The position numbers were made by a program, and so were the translations under genes. A stretch of DNA of 64,000 bases from an uncultured Poribacteria bacterium (GTDB lineage: Bacteria > Poribacteria > WGA-4E > WGA-3G). The DNA lies in assembly GCA_951813545.1 (NCBI GenBank), contig OX638352.1, forward strand, positions 2,046,001 through 2,110,000, read 5' to 3'. Position 1 is the first letter of the stretch. The number at the start of each line of letters is the position of its first letter. Of the stretch, positions 52,241-61,695 are shown one piece after another. The notes beneath the pieces were generated by a model. That model did no database searches and was not told the origin of the DNA. It saw only the letters and a program-made list of their open reading frames with translations.

Positions 52241-52570
52241 TAAAACCTACAATTAATTAGACATTGTGGAAGGGCGAGGATACTACGAAGAAACACCCTA
52301 TCAAAAACACCTCGCCAGCGGTGGTGAGAGTTCTGATTACTAAACAACTGTCTACATATTTTCAGGTTTTACCATAATTTAATAATTTAACAGACGTTAA
52401 GATTTTTACGAAATATCGCGTAACTTTTCATGCTACATCTCGTAAAAAGTACGTATACACTTATAGAGCGGATACATTAAAATCTGATGACACTAAAAAC
52501 TTGATTTTTTTTTGGATTTCGGTACAATAGATACTGAAAAAATTCCAACTCAAAATGTTGAGGAAACACT
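52241..52570. other. AT-rich spacer between pseudogene and intact helicase
   Basis: No gene visible. It contains the promoter of the helicase at 52501-52528 and a hairpin-like GGGCGAGG/CACCTCGCC arrangement near 52272-52318. Confidence 0.5.
52501..52528 (+). promoter_or_regulatory. Promoter of the helicase/DUF790 pair
   Basis: TTGATT at 52501-52506, 16-base spacer, TACAAT at 52523-52528; 42 bases before the ATG. Confidence 0.6.
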
Positions 52571-53971
52571 ATGTCCTCGCCACTCAAAATTAACTTCGAC
52601 AAAGGCACTCTCATCCTACAGGATGTCCCCGAAGCATTCTTAACCCAATTACCAGACCTCCGTTGGGATGAGCGCACGCTCACCTTTCGCGCCCCCGCCT
52701 ACCGTTATCGAGACATCGTCTCGCAGCTGCGGGCACACGACCTCTCATATCAAGATACAGCACGGCAATTCACACCCGAACCTTTCACACTCCAAAAAGA
52801 GATGTCCCCTCACTTCTATCAGACCGAAGCAATTGACGCGTGGCACGCCAACGGTAAACGCGGGGTGGTGAGTCTCCCAACAGGTGCCGGAAAAACCTTC
52901 ATAGCGATTCTGCTCATCTCAGATATACAACGCCCTACACTTGTGCATGTACCGACAATTGACCTCATGCACCAATGGCACACTGTGCTAACCGAACACT
53001 TTGGACAAAAGATAGGACTTTACGGCGGTGGACATCACGAATTGCAAGATATCACTGTGACAACCTATCAATCTGCCGTTATGCACGCCCCACACTATGG
53101 CAATCGGTTCGGATTCGCTATTTTTGATGAATGCCATCATCTACCGGGCGAACAGTATCAATACGCCGCAATTAGCAGTATCGCTCCCTTTCGCTTGGGT
53201 TTAACAGCCACGCCCGAACGCGTTGATGGAAAAGAGAGTCGGCTTTATTCACTCGTCGGTGAATGTTGTTATGAGGCGAAGGTACAAGAACTCTCCGGGA
53301 AAATGCTATCCAAGTACCGTGTTATGACAATAGCAGTTGAAATGGAAGATACGGAGCGAGTCCGATATGAGGAAGCCCGCCGCACCTATTTAGATTTCCT
53401 CAAACAGGAGAAAATCAATATGGGGACTCGGCGCGGGTGGCATCTATTCCTCTGGAAAACCTCACAAACTGAAGAAGGACGCGAAGCCTTCAAGGCATAT
53501 CTTACCCAAAAGCAGCTCAGTTTTTCTTCGACGACAAAACAGGAGTGGGTGTGGAAACTAATTCAGAGACACAGCGGTGACCGAATTATCATCTTTACAC
53601 AAGATAACGACACAGCCTACCAACTCGGCGAGCGATTCTTTCTGCCGGTGCTAACACATCAGACCAAGCCCAAGGAGCGGAAGGACTTTTTGAATGGATT
53701 TCGAGACGGCACCTATTCTATATTGGTTACCTCGAAAGTGCTAAACGAAGGGGTAGATGTCCCAGAGGCGAATGTCGCGATCATCGTCTCAGGAAGCGGT
53801 AGCGTACGGGAGCATGTGCAGCGGTTAGGGCGTATCCTCCGCAAACGCGAAGGCAAGCAGGCGGTGCTTTACGAACTCATCTCCAAACAGACCAGCGAAC
53901 ACTTTGTCAACAAGCGACGAAGACAACACGATGCTTACCAATCTTCTAACGCAGCACCAAGTGTTAAATGA
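52571..53971 (+). CDS. XPB/SSL2-like DEAD/DEAH-box helicase
   Basis: A 466-residue superfamily 2 helicase. Walker A SLPTGAGKTFIA, motif II FDECHH (DECH), motif III TATPERVDG and motif VI QRLGRILRKREGKQ are visible. An N-terminal DNA-damage-recognition-like region precedes the helicase core. The length and layout match bacterial and archaeal XPB-type helicases. The next gene is DUF790, the family of the archaeal Bax1 nuclease that forms a complex with XPB. Likely a DNA repair helicase. Start ATG at 52571 with AGGAAAC nearby. Confidence 0.9.
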   Translation: MSSPLKINFDKGTLILQDVPEAFLTQLPDLRWDERTLTFRAPAYRYRDIVSQLRAHDLSYQDTARQFTPEPFTLQKEMSPHFYQTEAIDAWHANGKRGVVSLPTGAGKTFIAILLISDIQRPTLVHVPTIDLMHQWHTVLTEHFGQKIGLYGGGHHELQDITVTTYQSAVMHAPHYGNRFGFAIFDECHHLPGEQYQYAAISSIAPFRLGLTATPERVDGKESRLYSLVGECCYEAKVQELSGKMLSKYRVMTIAVEMEDTERVRYEEARRTYLDFLKQEKINMGTRRGWHLFLWKTSQTEEGREAFKAYLTQKQLSFSSTTKQEWVWKLIQRHSGDRIIIFTQDNDTAYQLGERFFLPVLTHQTKPKERKDFLNGFRDGTYSILVTSKVLNEGVDVPEANVAIIVSGSGSVREHVQRLGRILRKREGKQAVLYELISKQTSEHFVNKRRRQHDAYQSSNAAPSVK

Positions 53972-54132
53972 AAGAAACCTTTAACAACAGCGTATGATCA
54001 GGAGTCGGAATATCTGTTGTCCATTTCTTACGAGCATTTTAAATCTCTCATGATTCACGAGTAACCCCAATACTTTTTGAAACCCGATCTTGGTAATGGA
54101 AAATCAGCGCGTGAACCCACTATTTAAAGACG

Positions 54133-55344
54133 ATGCTTACCAAAGACCTCCTTCAATATAAAATTAGAAAGGGGCAAATCCTCCCACAGCTCGTGAATCC
54201 AGCCAACAACCAGTTATTGGCAATCGCCGAGCAATTAATCGCCATTTTTGAAGCATCCATAAACACACCACGCGCAACGCTTTTAGAAACCAGCAAACAA
54301 ACCATTGACAGCACACCAGGGGCACCGATAATCAAGCGTGGACTCGAAAAACTCCTGTTAGACCGGACCGAGTTTGACACTGCTCCCAACGAAGAACTGA
54401 TCGCGTTTCGGCAAAAGCTTTTTACAGAAACAAGCCGCTTGCTTTCGCAGGAGCAGTTTGAGGACTACACAGATTATCGGCACAAGGTGTCACAGATAGT
54501 GGCAGATGAATCGCCTATAGAGGGTGCTGAACTCTATGCAGATCTACCGAGTTACCAACCAATTGTGACATTCCAAACGCTTTCATCCGAACGTTTACTT
54601 CACCGTTACAACGCCGCGCAAGTGCAAGGGCTGCTCCTCCATTGTAATACGCTCACGCTAAGACTCGCCGATTCCATGACAGCCGAACTCCGTCAACTGT
54701 TCAAGTACCTCAGATTCAACCAACTTTTATCCACAATCCGGAAAGCAGAAGAGTTATATCAGATCACGGTGGACGGACCGCTCAACCTCTTTTACAAAAC
54801 AAAACGATACGGCATGAATCTGGCGAATTTTTTCATCGCTGTGCTGCATCAACCTAAATGGGAACTCGCTGCGGAGATTCAGTTTCGGAATAAACAGCGT
54901 TATCAGTTATCGCTTGATGAATCGTGTGGAATTAAACCCATCTCCCAACAGTTCCTTGCCTATATCCCCGAGGACATACAACTTTTCCAGACAATGCTCC
55001 AAAATAAAACCGACGACTGGCAGATCCGGCCCGGAAGCCAGTTCATTCCGTTACCGGGTGATTTCTATTGTTTCCCAGACTATCAACTCGTGCACAACAG
55101 TGGTGTGGAAACCGCTATTGAACTGTTTCACCCATGGCACCAAGGACATCTCATCGCGAGGCTCAACACGCTTGCTGAACAGAGAGATGTGTCCCTGATC
55201 CTCGGTGTCTCAAAGGAGTTGGAAAAAAAGCCTCTGATTGCGGAGGCACTGGAGGCATCGGCATATTTTTCACAATTCGGTTTCATATTCCGAGATGTCC
55301 CGACGATGCGTTCCTTACTCCCGATCCTGAATTCGCTCGTTTAG
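54133..55344 (+). CDS. DUF790 (Bax1-like) nuclease
   Basis: A 403-residue DUF790-family protein. This family includes Bax1, a PD-(D/E)xK-fold endonuclease that binds XPB helicase in archaea. The C-terminal region with DFYCFPDYQLVHNSGVETAIELFHPWH contains the probable Asp and Glu metal ligands. It follows the XPB-like helicase by 161 bases in the same direction, so the two are expected to act as a helicase-nuclease pair in excision repair or similar. No strong ribosome-binding site is visible. Confidence 0.85.
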   Translation: MLTKDLLQYKIRKGQILPQLVNPANNQLLAIAEQLIAIFEASINTPRATLLETSKQTIDSTPGAPIIKRGLEKLLLDRTEFDTAPNEELIAFRQKLFTETSRLLSQEQFEDYTDYRHKVSQIVADESPIEGAELYADLPSYQPIVTFQTLSSERLLHRYNAAQVQGLLLHCNTLTLRLADSMTAELRQLFKYLRFNQLLSTIRKAEELYQITVDGPLNLFYKTKRYGMNLANFFIAVLHQPKWELAAEIQFRNKQRYQLSLDESCGIKPISQQFLAYIPEDIQLFQTMLQNKTDDWQIRPGSQFIPLPGDFYCFPDYQLVHNSGVETAIELFHPWHQGHLIARLNTLAEQRDVSLILGVSKELEKKPLIAEALEASAYFSQFGFIFRDVPTMRSLLPILNSLV

Positions 55345-55355
55345 AGTGCATAAAA

Positions 55356-56612
55356 ATGAACACTGCCGAACTCAATTCTAATCTAACCGCAACGCCTAAT
55401 GAGGTAGGGCTCTCGACGAAACAACTTGAGTCCATTTCCGCTACCACGCAACAGTTTATTGATGAAGAGTTACTCGCTGGTGCTGTCACGGTTGTGACAC
55501 GGCGGGGTAAAGTAGCGCACTTCAAAGCATACGGCATGATGGACGTTGCAGCGAATAAGCCGATGCAAACAGACACACTCTTCCGCATCTACTCAATGAC
55601 GAAACCGATCGCTGTAGCGGCAGTGATGATGCTCTGTGAGGAAGGAAAACTGCAGCTTGATGCCCCGGTTTCAGCATACTTGCCCGAATTAGGCGGACTA
55701 AAAGTCGCATCGGATCCAAATGCCGATGCACTCATGCTGGTCAAAGCAGATCGGGATATGACCGTCCGCGACCTAATGCGGCACACCGCTGGACTACCCG
55801 GTGCCGCTCGATACATGGCAGGGCAAACTGCAGTTGATAAGCATTACCGTAAGGCAGGTCTACACCGCCTGAATGCGTGCAATCTACAAGAAATGGTTGA
55901 AAGGCTTGGTAGAATTCCGCTGTTATACCAGCCCGGAACAAAATGGCACTACAGCATCGCTGCAGATGTTTTAGGGAGGCTGATTGAGGTCGCTTCCGGT
56001 CAGTTTTTCGACGTGTTTTTAGCGGAACGAATTTTTCAACCCTTGGGTATGGTAGATACTGGATTCTATGTCCCCTCAGAGAAAGTCAACCGACTCGCAC
56101 GGATGTACGGTCCAAAACCGGAAGGTGGTTTACTGCCTATTGATGCACCGGAAGGTGGAACGGGTCATATATCCAAAACCAGTTTTACAAAAAAGCCGAA
56201 ATTCCTATCCGCCGGTGGTGGATTAGTTTCTACTGCCGCTGATTTTACCCGGTTCTGCTTGATGCTTTCCTGCAAAGGCACACTCGCTGGAAAAAGGGTG
56301 ATGAAACCGGAGTCGGTCGAAGTTATGACGCGCAATCATCTACCACAGCACTTGATACCGCTCGACAAGAAACCGGATGAACGCTATGCTGGGCTCGGTT
56401 TCGGGCTCGGTGTCGCGGTGCGCGTGCAGAAGACAGATTGGGTGAATGCTTCTCAAGTCGGCGAATACGGTTGGATCGGTGGGACAAGTACTGAATTCTG
56501 GATCTCTCCGCGAGATGAATTGGTAGCGATCACCCTTGCGCAGCACATCCCATTTTCCGAACTGAGCGAGAGAATCAAACCACTCACCTACGCTGCAATC
56601 TTGAAGGAATAG
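55356..56612 (+). CDS. Serine hydrolase, beta-lactamase/class C-like family
   Basis: A 418-residue protein with the beta-lactamase/D-Ala-D-Ala carboxypeptidase fold. Catalytic S-M-T-K in RIYSMTKPI, Tyr in WHYSIAADVLG, and the third motif region YGWIGGTST. These enzymes are esterases, peptidases or transpeptidases; no signal peptide suggests a cytoplasmic esterase-like enzyme. It follows the DUF790 gene by 11 bases but is functionally unrelated. Confidence 0.9.
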   Translation: MNTAELNSNLTATPNEVGLSTKQLESISATTQQFIDEELLAGAVTVVTRRGKVAHFKAYGMMDVAANKPMQTDTLFRIYSMTKPIAVAAVMMLCEEGKLQLDAPVSAYLPELGGLKVASDPNADALMLVKADRDMTVRDLMRHTAGLPGAARYMAGQTAVDKHYRKAGLHRLNACNLQEMVERLGRIPLLYQPGTKWHYSIAADVLGRLIEVASGQFFDVFLAERIFQPLGMVDTGFYVPSEKVNRLARMYGPKPEGGLLPIDAPEGGTGHISKTSFTKKPKFLSAGGGLVSTAADFTRFCLMLSCKGTLAGKRVMKPESVEVMTRNHLPQHLIPLDKKPDERYAGLGFGLGVAVRVQKTDWVNASQVGEYGWIGGTSTEFWISPRDELVAITLAQHIPFSELSERIKPLTYAAILKE

Positions 56613-56664
56613 TTAGAAACCTCTTTAACTGATACTTGAAGACTGATAACCAACAACTACGCAC

Positions 56665-58119
56665 ATGATTATCAAAAATAATCCCGAACACATCAGCACA
56701 GACGAGATTGTGCTGTTCCCTTTCGACGACTACAGTATTCCGTTTCAACACGGGGTTCAATTACACCTCGTGCCTTACAGAGCCGGGGTCGATCGGACCC
56801 GAATTGTGGTCCATCCGGGGCCACCCGATGCACCAGACAGTGCTCGCGTAATCTACTACGGCTCCGTCTATCGCGTCGGTGATGAACTCTGGATGTGGTA
56901 CCTCGCACAAGGAAATGACGACAGCTGGCACCACAGGGTGTGTTTCGCAAAAAGCCGCGATGGGTACAACTGGGAGAAACCGGAACTCGGACTGGTAGAA
57001 TACAACGGCTCAACTCGAAACAATCTCGTGGATATACAAGGTGGAGAATACCATATTCAGGCGTGTGTGGTGTATTATGAACCGGATGATCCCAATCCTG
57101 CCCGTCGGTTCAAAGCCATCGTTGAGACCTCTAAATATTCCCCAAAATTCGCCGTCATGTTCAGTAAAGGTGGACTCCAATGGCACGAGGCTCAACGGCA
57201 TCCGAACCCACCATCCTGCGAAATGTCTGGTGTCACGAAATTCGACGGCTGCTATTATCTGAGTGCACACGGTGGCAGTCACATCGGTCCAACACGGCAG
57301 ATGGTGATGTATGCCTCTTACGATTTTGAACACTGGATTGAAGCCTCATGCTTAGGATTTAGGCGGGGTAACATCCCACCCAAACCTGTGGTATACGGCG
57401 CACATCAAGGTGAACAGGTACACCTCGGTGCAGCACTGTGGAATCGAGGGAATGTGATCCTCGGTGTCTACGGGCAGTGGCACGGACCGGAAAATAATGA
57501 CAGGAGGCACGTGACAATGGACCTCGGTTTAGTTGTTAGCAACGACGCGCTTCACTACCGAGAACCGATCCCAGATTTTCAGATGGTAGAAGCGGCGGAG
57601 GACGACTTTGAACACCTACCGACACCGATGAATTTCAAACATGCCGCACTCATGCAGGGACAAGGCTTTGAAAACGTCGGTGATGAAACACTTTTCTGGT
57701 ATGCCCCCTGGCCAGAGCAGCTCAGCAACGGAGTCCGAGTTGCAACGTGGAAACGGGATCGACTCGGCTACTTCCAAGCAGCGAATATGACTCGGAAAAC
57801 AGCACAACCCCGACACGTGATTTCAGCACCCATTGACCTTGGAGGAGAGCCTTGCACAGTGTCTTTGAATGTTGATAATGTGTCCCAATACAGCCAGATT
57901 ACAGTTGACATTTTAGACGAACGTTTCCAACCACTTGAAGGGTATGCCAGAGAAGACTGTCTCCCTCTTACGTCAGGATTTCATCAAAAAGTGAAGTGGA
58001 AAAGGGGTGAATGGGTTAAAGGAAAAGAAACAATCCGTGTCCGACTCAATTACACAGGGATTCGTCCAGAAGATCCGAAGGTTTACGCGATTTATATGAA
58101 AAAAGCAGGGGTACCTTGA
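56665..58119 (+). CDS. GH32/GH43-like beta-propeller protein, putative glycosidase
   Basis: A 484-residue protein with repeated Y-x-W/D-x-x-x-W strands (WYLAQGNDDSWHHRVCFAKSRDG, YYSAHGGSHIG and others) typical of five-bladed propeller glycosidases of the GH32/GH43 type, plus a C-terminal beta-sandwich (about residues 385-484). No signal peptide. The catalytic carboxylates are not clear, so it may bind rather than cleave. Similar proteins are frequent in polysaccharide-degrading planctomycetes. Confidence 0.7.
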   Translation: MIIKNNPEHISTDEIVLFPFDDYSIPFQHGVQLHLVPYRAGVDRTRIVVHPGPPDAPDSARVIYYGSVYRVGDELWMWYLAQGNDDSWHHRVCFAKSRDGYNWEKPELGLVEYNGSTRNNLVDIQGGEYHIQACVVYYEPDDPNPARRFKAIVETSKYSPKFAVMFSKGGLQWHEAQRHPNPPSCEMSGVTKFDGCYYLSAHGGSHIGPTRQMVMYASYDFEHWIEASCLGFRRGNIPPKPVVYGAHQGEQVHLGAALWNRGNVILGVYGQWHGPENNDRRHVTMDLGLVVSNDALHYREPIPDFQMVEAAEDDFEHLPTPMNFKHAALMQGQGFENVGDETLFWYAPWPEQLSNGVRVATWKRDRLGYFQAANMTRKTAQPRHVISAPIDLGGEPCTVSLNVDNVSQYSQITVDILDERFQPLEGYAREDCLPLTSGFHQKVKWKRGEWVKGKETIRVRLNYTGIRPEDPKVYAIYMKKAGVP

Positions 58120-58169
58120 TTCCAATCCAATCTTCTGCTAAAATGTAACGGAGAGATGGAGGAAAAATT

Positions 58170-58706
58170 ATGATTTTTCTATACGGACTGGATAAGTTAC
58201 GCCTTTGCGCGCTACTGTTAATCACAGGTTTGATGCTCTGCCTTACGGCGTGCGGTCCGAAAGCGATCCCTTATTCACAAAGTTCGGACGCGCTTGAACC
58301 GAGTGCTGTCGCCGTCGCACACTACAATTGGGGCATAGCGTATGCTGAAGAAGGCAATTTTGGACAAGCCATCATGGAACTTAGCTTGGCAATCCAGAAC
58401 GAACCGGGGTGGGTAATGCCATTTTTCACATTAGGCGTTGTCCATGGAAATTTGGGAGAGATCGATCAAGCCATCCAAGCGTGGGAGCGTGCCACTCAGT
58501 TAGACGCTGATTTTGCGAAAGCACATTACAACCTCGCTGTCGCCTATTCACATAAAGCGGAGAAAACGCTCTCAATCGCTTCGTTGCGTGAGGCAATTCG
58601 CTTAGACGAGGGTGCACTCTCTGCTGCGAAAACGGAACCCGCGTTCGACAACATCCGTGACACACCGGAATTCCAAGAACTAGAGAAAGTCACTGAACCC
58701 AATTAG
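58170..58706 (+). CDS. TPR lipoprotein
   Basis: A 178-residue lipoprotein. Lipobox LTAC with Cys28 after a hydrophobic signal segment. It contains about three TPR units (residues ~48-150), for example AVAHYNWGIAYAEEGNFGQAIMELSLAIQ. It is membrane-anchored and probably an assembly or scaffold factor. AGATGGAGG precedes the ATG. Next gene starts 20 bases downstream. Confidence 0.85.
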   Translation: MIFLYGLDKLRLCALLLITGLMLCLTACGPKAIPYSQSSDALEPSAVAVAHYNWGIAYAEEGNFGQAIMELSLAIQNEPGWVMPFFTLGVVHGNLGEIDQAIQAWERATQLDADFAKAHYNLAVAYSHKAEKTLSIASLREAIRLDEGALSAAKTEPAFDNIRDTPEFQELEKVTEPN

Positions 58707-58726
58707 TAACGCCTCAGCGACAAAAT

Positions 58727-59683
58727 ATGGCACGCTACACAACCCTTTCATCAACAGAAGTCGCGCATATTGTCGCACAATACCGGATCGGCACACCACT
58801 GGAACTTGAAGAAATTGCCGGTGGATTTGGGAACAGCAACTTTAAATTAACAACCACAGATGGTGAATTTCTGCTTAAAATTTGCGATGAGAAAGACTCA
58901 GCAGAACTCAACATGCAAATCGCGCTGCTGCAGCATCTCTCTGAGCACGCGTACCCAACAGTGTACCCGATTCTAACGAAAGATCAAAAACCACTCACGC
59001 ATGAGACATTCGGTAGCGTGATGCTCTATCCGTTTCTGCAAGGTGAGCAACCGCATCCATCACCACGAACGTTAACACAACTCGGTAAGGCATTGGCAAA
59101 ATTGCACTGTATCCCACCGATTTCAGGGCTGCCCCGTTTTGCGATGGGAATTTCACAAATGACTCCCTTTTTCGAGGAGGTACAAGGGTCACAATTTGCC
59201 ACGCATCCGTTTGTTGAATCTCTGAAATCACAATTGGAATCAATGGAACCACAACTCACGGTACCACTCCCGATGGGACTTTTACACGGCGACCTTTTTT
59301 TGGACAACACCCTCTTCGACGGTGATCAGATGGTAGCAATCCTTGACTTTGAGGAGGGATGTTACGATACCTTGCTCATCGATGTTGGAATGACACTCAT
59401 TGGGTGTTGTTACACATCGCAGAACCAACTAAATCTTAAAGCTGCACAGCGATTTTTAGAGGCTTACAACGCATCTCGCCCTTTGACAGAAAGCGAATGG
59501 CAGTCCTTAGACTGCTTCGTTCATTATGCCGCCCTCTCTATAGCGTTCTGGCGATTCAGGCAATTTAACATCCGCCGCCCAGATCCCCATCGCGCCAACA
59601 CTTATCAGGAAATGATTACCCGTAGTGTCCAATTTAAGCGTCATAAGAACGATCTCTTGATCACGACCCTCGGTAGGAATTGA
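58727..59683 (+). CDS. Homoserine kinase type II/aminoglycoside phosphotransferase-family kinase
   Basis: A 318-residue small-molecule kinase of the APH fold. The catalytic loop HGDLFLDN and the metal-binding DFEE are clear. The N-terminus EIAGGFGNSNFKLTTTDGEFLLKI is the nucleotide-binding segment. By overall pattern it is nearest to homoserine kinase type II (ThrB2), but other APH-family kinases cannot be excluded. It lies between the TPR lipoprotein and the ABC-F gene on the plus strand. Confidence 0.85.
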   Translation: MARYTTLSSTEVAHIVAQYRIGTPLELEEIAGGFGNSNFKLTTTDGEFLLKICDEKDSAELNMQIALLQHLSEHAYPTVYPILTKDQKPLTHETFGSVMLYPFLQGEQPHPSPRTLTQLGKALAKLHCIPPISGLPRFAMGISQMTPFFEEVQGSQFATHPFVESLKSQLESMEPQLTVPLPMGLLHGDLFLDNTLFDGDQMVAILDFEEGCYDTLLIDVGMTLIGCCYTSQNQLNLKAAQRFLEAYNASRPLTESEWQSLDCFVHYAALSIAFWRFRQFNIRRPDPHRANTYQEMITRSVQFKRHKNDLLITTLGRN

Positions 59684-59705
59684 GTTAACACATAAACATA
59701 TAAAC

Positions 59706-61442
59706 ATGTCTTTAATACGATTAGAACACGTCACTAAACTGTATGATCCGGATCTGATTCTTGATGACATTTCGGTTGCGATTGAGCATGGAGATCGAAT
59801 TGGATTAATTGGCCGTAACGGGACTGGAAAAACGACGTTAATTAAAATTATTAACGGTACGCTTACCAATTTTAAAGGGAAAACAGTATCCTCGAAGGGC
59901 TTGCACATCGGCTATCTCAGTCAAGAACCGGATCTCGCACGTGACTGCACCTTAAGGCAGGAGATGCTCAAAGTTTTTGAAAAACAGCGAGCACTTGAAG
60001 ACAAAATGCTCCTCCTCGCAGAGGAGATGGAGACGACGGAAACACCACATCTCTTAGCAGAATATGCTCGGATTCAGGAACAGCACGAGCAGCTCGGCGG
60101 TTACGATTACGAACACGAGATTAATCGCATTCTCGGCGGCTTAGGTTTCAACCAACTAGATTACAATCTTCCGATCCATGTATTGAGCGGCGGACAAAAA
60201 AGCCGAGCGACACTTGCCAAGTTACTTCTCGAAAAGCCCGATCTACTACTTTTCGATGAACCGACGAACCACCTTGACATCAACGGGATTGAGTGGCTCG
60301 AAAACTACCTCAATATCGAATATAACGGTGCAGTCCTCGTTGTTTCTCACGATCGGTATTTTTTAGACAAAGTTGTCCGAAAGGTTTGGGAACTCGAAGA
60401 ACATAAGATAAAAATTTACCGTGGGAACTACTCCAAATACGTTGAAACCAAAAATGTTGAACAACTCGTTGGAGAACGGGCTTTTAAAAAACAACAAGCG
60501 TTTATCGAACACGAAGAGGAATTTATTCGCCTCAATATTGCAGGACAGCGCACACGAGAAGCACAAGGCAGACGGAAAAGACTCGCGCGATTGGAGAGGT
60601 TTGAAAAGCCAAAGTCCGACGCGCCCACCCTCAAACTTAACTTCACACCTGAAACGCGCGGCGGAAACGATATCCTTCGATGCCAAAATGTTGACAAAGC
60701 ATTCGGCGACAAGGTTATTTTCACGAATCTGAATTTTGAGGTATATCGTCGCGATGTTATCGGAATTATCGGGGCGAACGGCACCGGAAAAACAACGCTT
60801 TTCCGAATGATTTTAGGCGATGAAGCACCAACACAAGGTGAAATGTGGGTAGGTCCCACACTCAAATTAGGTCACTATACCCAAGAATTAGAAGGGCTCA
60901 ACCCAGATAATGAAATCATTAATGAAATCTGGGCACTTCGACCAAAACAGACTCAGGGTGAAATACGAAGCTTTTTGGCGAAATTTTTATTCTCCGGCGA
61001 TGATGTGTTTAAACGGATTGGGAATCTGAGCGGTGGAGAACAGAGCCGTGTACTCCTCGCGAAGCTGCTGTTAGCGAACGCAAATGTCCTTCTACTTGAT
61101 GAACCGACAAACCATCTTGATATCCCAGCGCGCGAGGCATTGGAAGCAGCACTGGCAGAATATCCAGCAACGCTCTTCATCATCTCCCACGATCGGTACC
61201 TACTAAACAACTTTGCGACAAAACTGCTAATCTTTGACGGTAAACCCGGGGGGACTGCGGAACTTTTTGAAGGCAACTACGCTGAATACATAGCACAGCA
61301 ACAACAAGCTTCTCAAGCAGATCCACCACAGCATGAAAACCATCAAGAAACACAAGACGAACAAACGGCTTCACCAAAACGTAAGTCGAAATCGAAGAAA
61401 AAGCGGAAAATAAAAGCGCAACGCCTCGTTGGCAGCAATTAA
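59706..61442 (+). CDS. ABC-F family ATPase
   Basis: A 578-residue soluble protein with two ABC domains: Walker A GRNGTGKTT and GANGTGKTT, signatures LSGGQKSRATLAKLL and LSGGEQSRVLLAKLL, Walker B DEPTNHLD twice. The linker between them is of ABC-F type, and a Lys-rich C-terminal tail (KRKSKSKKKRKIKAQ) may contact RNA. No membrane domain. ABC-F proteins act on the ribosome and can protect it from antibiotics or stalling. It resembles Uup by the basic tail, but the exact subfamily is not assignable. Confidence 0.93.
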   Translation: MSLIRLEHVTKLYDPDLILDDISVAIEHGDRIGLIGRNGTGKTTLIKIINGTLTNFKGKTVSSKGLHIGYLSQEPDLARDCTLRQEMLKVFEKQRALEDKMLLLAEEMETTETPHLLAEYARIQEQHEQLGGYDYEHEINRILGGLGFNQLDYNLPIHVLSGGQKSRATLAKLLLEKPDLLLFDEPTNHLDINGIEWLENYLNIEYNGAVLVVSHDRYFLDKVVRKVWELEEHKIKIYRGNYSKYVETKNVEQLVGERAFKKQQAFIEHEEEFIRLNIAGQRTREAQGRRKRLARLERFEKPKSDAPTLKLNFTPETRGGNDILRCQNVDKAFGDKVIFTNLNFEVYRRDVIGIIGANGTGKTTLFRMILGDEAPTQGEMWVGPTLKLGHYTQELEGLNPDNEIINEIWALRPKQTQGEIRSFLAKFLFSGDDVFKRIGNLSGGEQSRVLLAKLLLANANVLLLDEPTNHLDIPAREALEAALAEYPATLFIISHDRYLLNNFATKLLIFDGKPGGTAELFEGNYAEYIAQQQQASQADPPQHENHQETQDEQTASPKRKSKSKKKRKIKAQRLVGSN

Positions 61443-61538
61443 AGATCGCTCATTTTGTAAAAAAATGCAGATAGTCTTAGCGAAACATCGAATTTGCCGT
61501 AAAAAACACACTAAAACTAACATTTTTTGTATTTTAAT

Positions 61539-61567
61539 TTGACATTGAGATAAAATTCGCGTATAAT
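61539..61567 (+). promoter_or_regulatory. Consensus promoter with palindromic operator
   Basis: Perfect TTGACA at 61539-61544, 17-base spacer and TATAAT at 61562-61567. A 10-base palindrome TCGTATACGA at 61575-61584 sits at the transcription start, a likely operator for the MarR regulator encoded just downstream (autoregulation is inference). Confidence 0.85.
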
Positions 61568-61695
61568 TATTATATCGTATACGACGGTAATTATGTCTGA
61601 TATAGGACTTATTAATTTTTTTAGATTTTAAGCAACACCCCATACTGCCAACTTTTAACTAACAGCAAGTTTCGACTTGCGAACCACACCAAATA

